Made by a program: the position numbers and the translations under genes | The notes under the pieces: generated by a model | Told to the model about the DNA's origin: nothing | Database searches by the model: none | The model's input: the letters and a program-made list of their open reading frames with translations, nothing else | Shown here: positions 56,072 to 64,000 of the stretch, in pieces | Layout of the letters: every line of letters begins with the position of its first letter | How positions within the stretch are numbered: position 1 is the first letter of the stretch | DNA from: Hyphomonadaceae bacterium | GTDB taxonomy: Bacteria > Pseudomonadota > Alphaproteobacteria > Caulobacterales > Aquidulcibacteraceae | DNA: 64,000 nt | NCBI GenBank assembly: GCA_016791385.1 | Contig: JAEUMR010000012.1 | Span: 39,267 to 103,266 of the forward strand | Direction of reading: 5' to 3'

Positions 56072-57488
56072 GGGCGGGCCCCCGGGCAAACATGCGCGGA
56101 TCGGTTAGGACGCCCGTCACCGCGCTGGCCGCGGCGGTGGCCGGGCTGGCGAGGATGGTGCGTGCGCCTTTGCCTTGCCGGCCTTCGAAATTGCGGTTCG
56201 AGGTGGAGACGGCGAGTTTGCCGGGCGGCACGACATCGCCATTCATGGCGATGCACATCGAGCAGCCGGGTTCGCGCCATTCCGCACCCGCTTCGGTGAA
56301 CACCGCATCGAGCCCTTCGGCTTCCGCTTGCCGCTTCACCGATTCAGAGCCTGGCACCACCAGCATGCGCACGCCGCTCTTCACTTTGCGTCCGCGCAGC
56401 ACATCGGCCGCGGCGCGCAGATCGGAGAGGCGCCCGTTGGTGCACGAGCCGACGAACACCACCGATACCGGCGCGTGCGTGGTCGCTTCGCCGGCGGTGA
56501 AGCCCATATAGTCGAGCGCCTTGCGCTCTGACTCGGTGCGCGGGGCGGGCGCTGCCGCGCCGATCGGGATGGCCGCGTCCGGCGTGGTGCCGAACGTCGC
56601 CATCGGCGTGATCGCCGCGCCGTCGATGCGGACCTCCTTGTCGAACGTAGCGCCAGGTTCGGTCGCCAGCGCTAGCCAGCGCTCCGCCGCGCGCTCGAAC
56701 GCTTCGCCTTGCGGGGCGTAGCGGCGTCCGCGCAGATAGGCGATCGTCTTGGCGTCCGGCGCGATCATGCCGGCGCGCGCCCCCGCTTCGATCGACATGT
56801 TGCAGAGCGTCATGCGCCCTTCCATCTCAAGCGCGCGGATCGCCTCGCCCGCGTATTCGACGACATACCCAGAGCCGCCGCCGAACCCGATCGCGGCGAT
56901 CACCGCGAGCGTCAGGTCTTTCGCCGAGACGCCCGGTTGCAGCTGACCATCGACGGTCACGCGCATGGTTTTCGGTTTGCGCTGCAGCAGGCACTGCGTC
57001 GCCAGCACGTGGCCGACTTCGGAGGTGCCGATGCCGAACGCGAGCGCGCCGAAGGCGCCGTGCGTGGCGGTGTGGCTGTCGCCGCAGACCACCACCATGC
57101 CGGGCTGGGTGAGGCCAAGCTCCGGCGCCATCACGTGCACGACGCCGCGCGCATCGCTGTCCCAGCCGGCCAGCGGTACGCCGTGGCGCGCGCAATTGCG
57201 CTCCAACGTCGCCACCTGCGCTTCCGCTTCGGCGGTGACGTAGGGCCGCTTTCCGTTCGCGTCCGCCGGTGCGGTGGGGGTGGAGTGATCGAGCGTGGCG
57301 AAGGTCTTGTCCGGCCGGCGCACCTTGAGCCCGCGCGCATCGAGCTCGGTGAAGGCCTGCGGACTCGTCACTTCATGCACGAGATGCAGATCGACATAGA
57401 GCATGCCCGGCGCATCGGCGCTCTCGGGTGTCACCATGTGCGCGTCCCACACCTTTTCGAGCAGGGTTCGCGGCGCCTCACGCGGCAT
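56064..57488 (-). CDS. leuC: 3-isopropylmalate dehydratase large subunit
   Basis: LeuC carries the 4Fe-4S cluster that isomerises 2- to 3-isopropylmalate. The 474-residue protein has [56 protein letters not shown] and the cluster Cys residues in [16 protein letters not shown] and [14 protein letters not shown] prefer the ATG at 57488 over a GTG at 57497; both overlap the leuA end. Confidence 0.97.
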   Translation of the reverse strand: MPREAPRTLLEKVWDAHMVTPESADAPGMLYVDLHLVHEVTSPQAFTELDARGLKVRRPDKTFATLDHSTPTAPADANGKRPYVTAEAEAQVATLERNCARHGVPLAGWDSDARGVVHVMAPELGLTQPGMVVVCGDSHTATHGAFGALAFGIGTSEVGHVLATQCLLQRKPKTMRVTVDGQLQPGVSAKDLTLAVIAAIGFGGGSGYVVEYAGEAIRALEMEGRMTLCNMSIEAGARAGMIAPDAKTIAYLRGRRYAPQGEAFERAAERWLALATEPGATFDKEVRIDGAAITPMATFGTTPDAAIPIGAAAPAPRTESERKALDYMGFTAGEATTHAPVSVVFVGSCTNGRLSDLRAAADVLRGRKVKSGVRMLVVPGSESVKRQAEAEGLDAVFTEAGAEWREPGCSMCIAMNGDVVPPGKLAVSTSNRNFEGRQGKGARTILASPATAAASAVTGVLTDPRMFARGPAHA

Positions 57489-59034
57489 TGGCGCCACCCA
57501 TGCGTTCCTGCAGCGTCATCAACCGATTGAGCGCCGCCACATAAGCGCGCGCGCTGGCCACCAGCGTGTCGGCGTCCGCGGCGCGGCCGGAGGCGGAGCG
57601 GCCGTTGGCGGAGAGGCGCACGCTGACCGTCGCCTGCGCGTCGGTGCCTTCGGTGACCGCTTGCACTTGATAGAGTTCGAGCGTCGCCTCGTGCGGGGCG
57701 GCTTCTTTGATCGCGTTGAAGATGGCGTCGACGGGGCCGGTGCCACGCGCGGTCTTCCACACCGGCTGGCCGCGCACGATCAGATCGATCTCAGCGGTCT
57801 GCGGTCCTTCGGTGCCGGCCACGACGCGCAGGCGCGACACCTGAATGGCGGCGTCGGCGTGCGCGATCTGGTCGTCGACCAGGGCGATGATGTCCTCGTC
57901 GAACACGTGCCGCTTGCGGTCGCACAGATCCTTGAAGCGGTGGAACGCATCGGCCAGCGCGTTGTCGCTCAGCGCATAACCCAATTCTTCAAGCTTCTTC
58001 TTGAACGCGTGGCGCCCGGAGAGCTTGCCCATCACCAGGCTGGTTGCGCCCTGGCCGACATCTTCGGGCCGCATGATCTCATAGGTCTGCGCATGCTTGA
58101 GCATGCCGTCCTGGTGGATGCCGCTCTCGTGGCTGAACGCGTTCTTGCCGACGATGGCCTTGTTGTACTGCACTGGAAAGCCGGTGATGCGCGAGACGGT
58201 CTGGCTCGCGCGCATCAGATGCGCCGGCTCGATGTCAGTGTGATAGTGCAGCGCTTCCCCGCGCACGCGCAGGGCCATGACGATCTCTTCCAGCGCGGCG
58301 TTGCCGGCGCGTTCGCCGAGGCCGTTGACGGCGCACTCGATCTGACGCGCCCCGCCTTGCACGGCGGCGATCGAGTTGGCGACGGCAAGGCCGAGATCGT
58401 TGTGGCAGTGTGCGGAGAACACCGCCGCATCGGCGCCGGGCACGTTGGCGATTAGGTCTTCAAAGATGGCGCGATATTCGTCGGGATAGGAATAGCCGAC
58501 CGTGTCGGGGATATTAATGGTGGTGGCCCCGGCGCGGATGGCCGCTTCGACGGTGCGGCGCAGATAGTCGCGCTCGGTGCGGGTGGCGTCCTCGGCGCTC
58601 CACTCGACATCGTCGGTGAAGTTGCGCGCCAGCGTCACGCTCGCCGTGATCGCATCCAGCACCTGCTCCTCGGACATGTTGAGCTTGTGCTTGCGGTGGA
58701 TGGGCGAGGTGGAGATGAAGGTGTGGATGCGACCACGCGGGGCCGAGCGGATGGCTTCGGCACAGCGTTCGATGTCCTTGGCGCTGGCGCGGGAGAGGCC
58801 GCACAACACCGAGCGTGTCAGCACCGCACCGACCGCGCGGACGGCCTCGAAATCGCCGGTGGAGGCGGCGGGAAAGCCGGCTTCGATCACGTCGACGCCC
58901 ATCTGGTCGAGGATGCGGCCCAGCTCGACCTTGTCGTCGAGCGTCATGGCCGCGCCCGGCGATTGCTCGCCGTCGCGCATGGTGGTGTCGAAGATTTTGA
59001 CAGCGGCGCTGTTGCGGCGAATGTCGGCGCTCAT
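57478..59034 (-). CDS. leuA: 2-isopropylmalate synthase
   Basis: LeuA condenses 2-ketoisovalerate with acetyl-CoA, the committed step of leucine synthesis. The 518-residue protein opens with [19 protein letters not shown]. It has the metal-binding [13 protein letters not shown] and [13 protein letters not shown], and ends in the LeuA regulatory domain (about residues 370-510) that senses leucine. A very strong ribosome-binding site, GAGGAGGT, precedes the ATG at 59034. That ATG overlaps the stop of a short upstream ORF, so coupling is likely. Confidence 0.97.
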   Translation of the reverse strand: MSADIRRNSAAVKIFDTTMRDGEQSPGAAMTLDDKVELGRILDQMGVDVIEAGFPAASTGDFEAVRAVGAVLTRSVLCGLSRASAKDIERCAEAIRSAPRGRIHTFISTSPIHRKHKLNMSEEQVLDAITASVTLARNFTDDVEWSAEDATRTERDYLRRTVEAAIRAGATTINIPDTVGYSYPDEYRAIFEDLIANVPGADAAVFSAHCHNDLGLAVANSIAAVQGGARQIECAVNGLGERAGNAALEEIVMALRVRGEALHYHTDIEPAHLMRASQTVSRITGFPVQYNKAIVGKNAFSHESGIHQDGMLKHAQTYEIMRPEDVGQGATSLVMGKLSGRHAFKKKLEELGYALSDNALADAFHRFKDLCDRKRHVFDEDIIALVDDQIAHADAAIQVSRLRVVAGTEGPQTAEIDLIVRGQPVWKTARGTGPVDAIFNAIKEAAPHEATLELYQVQAVTEGTDAQATVSVRLSANGRSASGRAADADTLVASARAYVAALNRLMTLQERMGGANAA

Positions 59035-59096
59035 ACCCGTACCTCCTCAATAGAAGAGGGGGGGGCGGCAACGGTGGAGAAAAGCAAAGCAGACAT
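59031..59096 (-). CDS. candidate 21-codon upstream ORF overlapping leuA
   Basis: An ATG at 59096 opens a 21-residue frame starting MSALLF and ending EEVRV. Its TGA overlaps the leuA ATG as ATGA (59031-59034). A GAGAG lies nine bases before its start. The codons for its two Glu residues and the following Val contain leuA's own ribosome-binding site. It has two Leu codons in a row and no long Leu run, so it is not a classic leucine attenuator. It could couple or gate leuA translation. The peptide matches nothing I know. Confidence 0.45.
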   Translation of the reverse strand: MSALLFSTVAAPPSSIEEVRV

Positions 59097-59116
59097 GGGC
59101 GAACTCTCTTGTTGGA

Positions 59117-59674
59117 TTACGACGCTAGGGATTCCGACGCCTTTGGGGCGTCGGTGCTAAGTCGGTCCGGGAGAGGGCCGCGATGGATCGAAAGCACGCC
59201 AGTGCGTGAGATTTCAACAAGGCCAATTGGGCGCATCAACTCGACGAAAGCGTCGATCTTGTCGCTCGCGCCGGTCATCTCGAAGATGAAGCTCTCAAGC
59301 GTGGTGTCGATCACCTTGGCGCGGAAGATCTCCGCGACGCGCAGCGCTTCGATGCGCTCCTGGCCGGTGGAGCGCACCTTGATCAGCGCCAGTTCGCGCA
59401 GCACGCCGGCGGGGTCTTGCGTGGCGTCGATCACCTGACGCACCGAGACGATGCGATCGAGCTGCGCTTTGATCTGATCGATCGTGGCCGGCTCGCCGCG
59501 GGTGACGACGGTGATGCGCGAGGTATGCGCTTTGGCGTCCGTCTCAGCGACGGTCAGGCTCTCGATGTTGTAGCCGCGGGCGGAAAAGAGGCCGACGACG
59601 CGCGCCAGCACGCCCGGTTCGTTGTCGACCAGGATGGCCAGCGTGCGCGCATCGGTGGGTGGGGGGCGCGTCAT
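59117..59674 (-). CDS. ilvN: acetolactate synthase small (regulatory) subunit
   Basis: The 185-residue protein has the ACT domain TLAILVDNEPGVLARVVGLFSARGYNIESLTVAETD at its N-terminus, which binds valine for feedback inhibition. The IlvH/IlvN C-terminal domain is RELALIKVRSTGQERIEALRVAEIFRAKVIDTTLESFIFEMTG. Its start overlaps the ilvB stop by one base. The long form corresponds to the IlvH type; the symbol could equally be ilvH. Confidence 0.96.
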   Translation of the reverse strand: MTRPPPTDARTLAILVDNEPGVLARVVGLFSARGYNIESLTVAETDAKAHTSRITVVTRGEPATIDQIKAQLDRIVSVRQVIDATQDPAGVLRELALIKVRSTGQERIEALRVAEIFRAKVIDTTLESFIFEMTGASDKIDAFVELMRPIGLVEISRTGVLSIHRGPLPDRLSTDAPKASESLAS

Positions 59675-61473
59675 CAGACCAGTTTCCTGCCGGCGTCGTC
59701 GATACGGGTGTGGGTCAAGTCGTCGGCCAAGATCATCTCGTTGTGCGCCTTGCCGGAGGGGATCATCGGCAGGCAGTTTTCTTCACGGGCGACGCGGCAA
59801 TCGAACAGCACCGGGCCCGGATCGGCGAGCATCTGCGCGATTTTCCCGTCCAGCTCGCTCGGCTTGTCGGCGCGGATGCCGGTGCAGCCGAACGCTTCGG
59901 CCATCTTCACGAAATCGGGCAGCGCCTCGGAATAGGAGTGCGAATAGCGCTCGCCGTGCAGCAATTGCTGCCACTGGCGCACCATGCCCATCCATTCATT
60001 GTTGAGGATGAACACCTTGATCGGTAGGCGGTGCTGAACCGCCGTGCTCATCTCCTGCATCGTCATCTGCACGCTGGCCTCGCCGGCGATGTCGATGACG
60101 AGCGCGCCGGGGTGCGCCGCCTGCACGCCCAGCGCGGCTGGCAGGCCGTAGCCCATCGTGCCCAGCCCGCCCGAGCTCATCCAGCGATTGGGCTGGTCGA
60201 AGTGGAAATATTGCGCCGCCCACATCTGATGCTGGCCGACTTCGGTGGTGATGTAGACGTCACGCCCGCGTGTGGCCGCGTAGAGCCGTTCGATGGCGTA
60301 TTGCGGCTTGATCACCTCATCGCTCGGCGCATAGGCGAAGCACCTGCGCGCGCGCCATTGCTCGATGCGCGACCACCAGGCCTCCAGCGAAGGCGTGCGG
60401 CGCGGGCGCGCTTTCCAGGCCGCCAGCAATGCTTCCAGCGCTTCGCCCGCATCGGCGATCAGGGGCACGTCGACATGGACGTTCTTGTTGATCGAGGACG
60501 GGTCGATATCGATGTGGATCTTGGTCGAGCCCGGGCTGAACGCATCGATGCGCCCGGTGACGCGATCGTCGAAGCGCGCGCCGACGCAGAGCATCACGTC
60601 GCAATCGTGCATGGCGTGGTTGGCCTCCCACGAGCCGTGCATGCCCAGCATGCCGAGCCATTGCGGGTCGGACGCCGGGAAGGCGCCGAGGCCCATCAGC
60701 GTCGAGGTCACCGGGAAATTGGTCTCGCGCACCAGTTCGCGCAGCGCTTCGCTCGCGCGCGGCCCGGCATTGATGACGCCCCCGCCTGAATAGATGACCG
60801 GCCGCCGCGCCCGCGCCATCAGCTCGACCGCTTGGGCGATCTTGCTTTGATCGACCGGCCGCGACACGCGCTTGGAGCGCCGCGGCGCTTTGTCAGGAGC
60901 GAGATAGACGCCGCTGGCGAATTGCACGTCCTTCGGAATGTCGACCAGGACCGGGCCGGGCCGGCCGCTGCGCGCAACGTAAAACGCTTCGTGCAGGATG
61001 GCGGCGAGATCGTCGACATCGCTGACCAGCCAATTGTGCTTGGTGCACGAGCGGGTGATGCCCACCGTATCGCATTCCTGGAATGCATCGGTGCCGATCA
61101 GGTGCGTGGCGACCTGACCGGTGATGACGACCATCGGAATGGAATCGAGCAACGCATCGGCCAGCGGCGTCACCATGTTGGTGGCGCCGGGGCCGGAGGT
61201 GACCAGCGCGACGCCGACTTTGCCGGTCGAGCGCGCATAGCCCTCGGCCGCGTGTCCTGCGCCCTGTTCGTGGCGGACGAGGATGTGGCGCAAATCATCG
61301 GCGGCAAACAGCGCGTCGTAGATCGGCAGCACCGCCCCGCCGGGATAGCCGAACAGGGTGTCCACGCCCTGATCGCGCAGGGCTTGGATCACCATGTCGG
61401 CGCCCGTCATCACGACGCCGGCCTCTGCGGCGGGCGCTGCCTGATGAATCTTGGTGATGCTGCTCGAGGTCAT
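59674..61473 (-). CDS. ilvB: acetolactate synthase large (catalytic) subunit
   Basis: This ThDP/FAD enzyme joins pyruvate with pyruvate or 2-ketobutyrate. The 599-residue protein has VDTLFGYPGGAVLPIYDAL, the catalytic Glu in VRHEQGAGHAAEGYARSTGKVG and VTSGPGATNMVTPLADALLDSIPMVVITGQV. The ThDP motif is DIAGEASVQMTMQEMSTAVQHRLPIKVFILNNEWMGMV; it has GEAS where most relatives have GDGS. It follows ilvC by seven bases. Confidence 0.96.
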   Translation of the reverse strand: MTSSSITKIHQAAPAAEAGVVMTGADMVIQALRDQGVDTLFGYPGGAVLPIYDALFAADDLRHILVRHEQGAGHAAEGYARSTGKVGVALVTSGPGATNMVTPLADALLDSIPMVVITGQVATHLIGTDAFQECDTVGITRSCTKHNWLVSDVDDLAAILHEAFYVARSGRPGPVLVDIPKDVQFASGVYLAPDKAPRRSKRVSRPVDQSKIAQAVELMARARRPVIYSGGGVINAGPRASEALRELVRETNFPVTSTLMGLGAFPASDPQWLGMLGMHGSWEANHAMHDCDVMLCVGARFDDRVTGRIDAFSPGSTKIHIDIDPSSINKNVHVDVPLIADAGEALEALLAAWKARPRRTPSLEAWWSRIEQWRARRCFAYAPSDEVIKPQYAIERLYAATRGRDVYITTEVGQHQMWAAQYFHFDQPNRWMSSGGLGTMGYGLPAALGVQAAHPGALVIDIAGEASVQMTMQEMSTAVQHRLPIKVFILNNEWMGMVRQWQQLLHGERYSHSYSEALPDFVKMAEAFGCTGIRADKPSELDGKIAQMLADPGPVLFDCRVAREENCLPMIPSGKAHNEMILADDLTHTRIDDAGRKLV

Positions 61474-61480
61474 GTCCGGC

Positions 61481-62482
61481 TCACGAATTGGTCGGGGTTT
61501 TCAGCCAGGCCATGCGCGAACGCAGTTCGGCGCCGGTCTTCTCGATCGGGTGATTGCGGTCGGCGTTGAGCAGCGCGTTGTAGCGCGGCTTGCCGGCCTG
61601 ATTTTCGAGGATCCAGTCGCGCGCGAAATTGCCGGACTGGATGTCCTTCAGCACCTCTCGCATGCGCGCGCGGGTTTCTTCGGTGACGATGCGCGGGCCG
61701 GAGACGACTGCGCCGTATTTGGCGGTCTCCGAGATGAAGTCGTGCATCTTCGAGACGCCGCCTTCGTAGAACAGGTCCACGATCAGCTTCAGCTCGTGCA
61801 TGCATTCGAAGTAGGCGACTTCCGGTTGGTAGCCAGCGTCGACCAGGGTCTTGAAGCCGGCCATCACCAATTCCTTGGCGCCGCCGCACAGCACCGCCTG
61901 TTCGCCGAACAGGTCGGTCTCGGTTTCCTCGGTGAAGGTGGTTTCGATCAGGCCGCCGGTGGCGCCGCCATTGCCCTTGGCGTAGGCCATCGCTTTGTCG
62001 CGCGCCTTGCCGCTGACGTCCTGATGCACCGCGAACAGCGAAGGCACGCCGCGGCCGCGCTGATATTCGCGCCGCACCAGATCGCCCGGACCTTTGGGCG
62101 CCACCAGCACCACGTCCATGTCCGCGCGCGGCTGCACGCGGCCGTACACGATCGAGAAGCCGTGCGCGAACAGCAGCGTCGCGCCCTTCTTGGCCTTCGG
62201 CGCGATGATCTCCTTGTAGATCGCCTCCTGCGCCATGTCGGGGGTGAGGAAGGCGATCAGGTCCGCGCCTTCGACCGCATCGGCGGGCTCGGCGGTTGCG
62301 ATCTTGTCGGCGGTGGCGTGAGTGTGGCCCTTGCCGCCTTTGCGCACGCCGGCGACCACGTCATAGCCGCTGTCGCGCAGGTTCTGCGCGTGCGCGCGGC
62401 CTTGGCTGCCATAACCGAGGACGGCGATGCGCTTGCCCTTGAGCGCTGCGTTGTCGACGTCGTCGTTGGTGTAGACTTTCAT
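61481..62482 (-). CDS. ilvC: ketol-acid reductoisomerase (class I)
   Basis: IlvC turns acetolactate into dihydroxyisovalerate with NADPH and Mg. The 333-residue class I protein has the Rossmann loop [30 protein letters not shown] and [29 protein letters not shown]. The metal ligands lie in [18 protein letters not shown] and [23 protein letters not shown]. The start has GAGG eight bases upstream and lies nine bases after ilvD. Confidence 0.97.
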   Translation of the reverse strand: MKVYTNDDVDNAALKGKRIAVLGYGSQGRAHAQNLRDSGYDVVAGVRKGGKGHTHATADKIATAEPADAVEGADLIAFLTPDMAQEAIYKEIIAPKAKKGATLLFAHGFSIVYGRVQPRADMDVVLVAPKGPGDLVRREYQRGRGVPSLFAVHQDVSGKARDKAMAYAKGNGGATGGLIETTFTEETETDLFGEQAVLCGGAKELVMAGFKTLVDAGYQPEVAYFECMHELKLIVDLFYEGGVSKMHDFISETAKYGAVVSGPRIVTEETRARMREVLKDIQSGNFARDWILENQAGKPRYNALLNADRNHPIEKTGAELRSRMAWLKTPTNS

Positions 62483-62491
62483 GTGTGTGCC

Positions 62492-64000
62492 TCAGCTTGC
62501 GGTGCGGCGTTGCGCCGGCGGTGGGTTGGGAATGGTGACAGCGCCCTGCGACGCCGAAGCGACCAGGGCTGCGTACTTTGCGAACACGCCGGTCGGCGCT
62601 GCTTGCTTGGGTGGGGCGGGGGTGCGCCCGGAGAGGTTTGCGCTGGTGTCGATGCGCCGCGCGCGCACGTCGATGGCGATGATGTCGCCGTCGCGCAGCA
62701 GCGCGATCGGGCCGCCCGCCGCTGCTTCCGGCGAGACGTGACCGGCGACAAAGCCGTAAGACGCGCCGGAGAAGCGCCCGTCGGTGATCAGCGCCACATT
62801 CTGCACGCCGCGGCCTTTCAGGGCCGCCGTCACCTGCAGCATTTCGCGCATGCCAGGCCCGCCCTTGGGGCCCTCGTAGCGGATGACGATGACATCGCCT
62901 TCCTTGATGGTCCCGTTCTGCACCGCTTCGAACGAGGCTTCTTCGCTGTCGAACACGCGCGCGGGGCCTTCGAAGCGATCGGTGTCGTGGCCGACCAGTT
63001 TGATCACCGCGCCATCGGGGGCGATGTTGCCGTAGATCACCGCGTACGAGCCGCGCGCCATCACCGGGCTGGCGAAATCGCGCACGACTTTCTGCCCAGC
63101 CGTCTCCACCGCTTCGCGCGCTTCATCGAACAGGGCGCGGCCCGAAACGGTAGGCGTGTCCGCGATCTTGCCGGCTTGCATCAGCTTTTGCAGCACCAGC
63201 CGCGTGCCGCCGGCTTGGAACAGGTGGTGCGCCAGATACTGGCCGCCCGGACGCAAGTCGCAAATGACGGGCGCGTCTTCGCAGGCGGCGTTGCAGTCTT
63301 CGACGCCGAACGGCACGCCCGCTTCGGCGGCGATCGCGGTCAGGTGCAGCACCGCGTTGGTGGAGCCGCCGCTGGCGGAAACCGCCACTGCCGCGTTGCG
63401 CAGCGATTGCGCCGTGATAAAGCGGCGCGCATTCTCGCCGCGCTGCGTCAGCTCGACAGCGATACGGCCGCAGCGCTCTGCTTCGGCGGGCTTGTCGCTG
63501 TGCACCGCCGGCACGTCATTGGCGCCCATCGGCGAGAGGCCCATCGCCGTCAGCGCCATCGCCATGGTGTTGGCGGTGAACTGGCCTCCGCACGCGCCGG
63601 CGCCGGGGCAGGCAGCCTTTTCCACCTCGCGCAGACCGTCATCATTCAGCGTGCCAGCGCCATGCGCGCCGATCGCTTCGAACACTTCTTGAATCGAGAT
63701 GTCTTTGCCGGCGATGCGGCCCGGCATGATGGTGCCGCCATAGAGCACGCAGCCCGGCAGATCCATGCGCGCGAGCGCCATCGCCGCGGCGGGAATGGTC
63801 TTGTCGCAGCCGACGATGCAGACCACGCCGTCGAGCTGGTGGCCTTGCACCGCCAACTCGATGGAATCGGCGATCACCTCGCGCGAGATCAGCGACGCCT
63901 TCATCCCCGGCGTGCCCATCGAGATGCCGTCGGTGACCATGATGGTGTTGAAATCGATCGGCACGCCGCCGGCTTCGCGCACGCCGCGGCGCACGTGCTC
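62492..64000 (-). CDS. ilvD: dihydroxy-acid dehydratase, N-terminus cut by the window edge
   Basis: IlvD dehydrates dihydroxy acids to the branched keto acids. About 502 codons are present; the frame continues past 64000 (reading E-H-V-R-R-G-V at the edge), so roughly 40-60 N-terminal residues are missing. The retained part has FNTIMVTDGISMGTPGMKASLISREVIADSIE, CIVGCDKTIPAAAMA and CPGAGACGGQFTANTMAMA with cluster Cys residues. VSASGGSTNAVLHLTAIA and ALITDGRFSGASYGFVAGHVSPEA follow. The lone GTG in frame near the edge is not its real start. Confidence 0.97.
   Translation of the reverse strand, partial: EHVRRGVREAGGVPIDFNTIMVTDGISMGTPGMKASLISREVIADSIELAVQGHQLDGVVCIVGCDKTIPAAAMALARMDLPGCVLYGGTIMPGRIAGKDISIQEVFEAIGAHGAGTLNDDGLREVEKAACPGAGACGGQFTANTMAMALTAMGLSPMGANDVPAVHSDKPAEAERCGRIAVELTQRGENARRFITAQSLRNAAVAVSASGGSTNAVLHLTAIAAEAGVPFGVEDCNAACEDAPVICDLRPGGQYLAHHLFQAGGTRLVLQKLMQAGKIADTPTVSGRALFDEAREAVETAGQKVVRDFASPVMARGSYAVIYGNIAPDGAVIKLVGHDTDRFEGPARVFDSEEASFEAVQNGTIKEGDVIVIRYEGPKGGPGMREMLQVTAALKGRGVQNVALITDGRFSGASYGFVAGHVSPEAAAGGPIALLRDGDIIAIDVRARRIDTSANLSGRTPAPPKQAAPTGVFAKYAALVASASQGAVTIPNPPPAQRRTAS

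Noticed and set aside
59134-59154. CCGACGCC...GGCGTCGG hairpin near the end of ilvN
   Set aside because: It lies within the ilvN coding sequence and is not followed by a T-tract on the transcribed strand, so it is not a convincing terminator or attenuator.

Overview
This window looks like a chromosomal segment of a GC-rich alphaproteobacterium. The order rpmH-rnpA-yidC-engB-argB-(DUF1036)-(HAD nucleotidase)-dapD, the fused NarK1-NarK2 transporter and the dense ATGA start/stop overlaps fit the Caulobacterales/Hyphomonadales neighbourhood of the class. That placement is an inference from gene order, not from a marker gene. I saw no phage genes, transposase, rRNA or CRISPR array. About 60 protein genes and one tRNA-Arg are supported.

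Layout. (1) 9-2029, plus strand: a DUF418 membrane protein, a small secreted protein and an AhpD-like gene whose ribosome-binding site lies inside a strong hairpin. (2) 2007-8757, minus strand: a housekeeping run of rpmH, rnpA, yidC, engB, argB, a tandem DUF1036 secreted protein, a HAD nucleotidase and dapD; rpmH is only 46 codons. (3) 8881-13996: an orphan sensor histidine kinase, a lipoprotein, gamma-glutamyltransferase, a P1-family peptidase and a small ABM-like protein. (4) 14120-14196: tRNA-Arg(ACG), followed by about 400 bp without a gene. (5) 14596-21519, minus strand: a sulfate-uptake unit made of an Rrf2 regulator, an OprP-like porin, two sulfate-binding proteins, CysT, CysW and CysA. 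Then about 620 bp without a convincing gene. (6) 22144-27506: a catabolic-looking cluster with cytochrome P450, SDR, crotonase and NmrA genes on the minus strand, divergent from a TetR regulator and a second SDR. A near-perfect 20-bp palindrome lies between the two arms. (7) 27560-34791, minus strand: a ten-gene operon of Crp/Fnr regulator, mobA, moaA, moaD, a TSUP permease, moaE, moaB, moaC, moeA and nnrS. (8) 35083-46586, plus strand: narK fusion, narG, narH, narJ, an outer-membrane barrel gene, narI and a PpiC-type isomerase. (9) 46702-51820: a Nudix hydrolase, then an ABC/HlyD export system. (10) 51932-53509: a beta-CASP metallo-hydrolase. (11) 53506-64000, minus strand: ilvD (cut by the window edge)-ilvC-ilvB-ilvN-leuA-leuC-leuD-leuB-ilvE, a near-complete branched-chain amino-acid pathway, with a short overlapping upstream ORF in front of leuA.

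How it works together. Regions 7 and 8 form one anaerobic nitrate-respiration island: molybdenum cofactor synthesis and NO tolerance on one strand, nitrate transport and the membrane nitrate reductase on the other. They share a 291-bp divergent control region with two perfect TTGAT-N4-ATCAA boxes and one near match. The adjacent Crp/Fnr-type regulator lacks the Fnr cysteine cluster but keeps the E-x2-S-R recognition signature. The sulfate unit covers outer-membrane entry, periplasmic capture and inner-membrane import, beside an Rrf2 regulator with four clustered cysteines. The most unusual items are the hairpin that buries the AhpD-like ribosome-binding site, the barrel gene wedged between narJ and narI, the leuA upstream ORF, and the paired soluble and lipoprotein sulfate binders.
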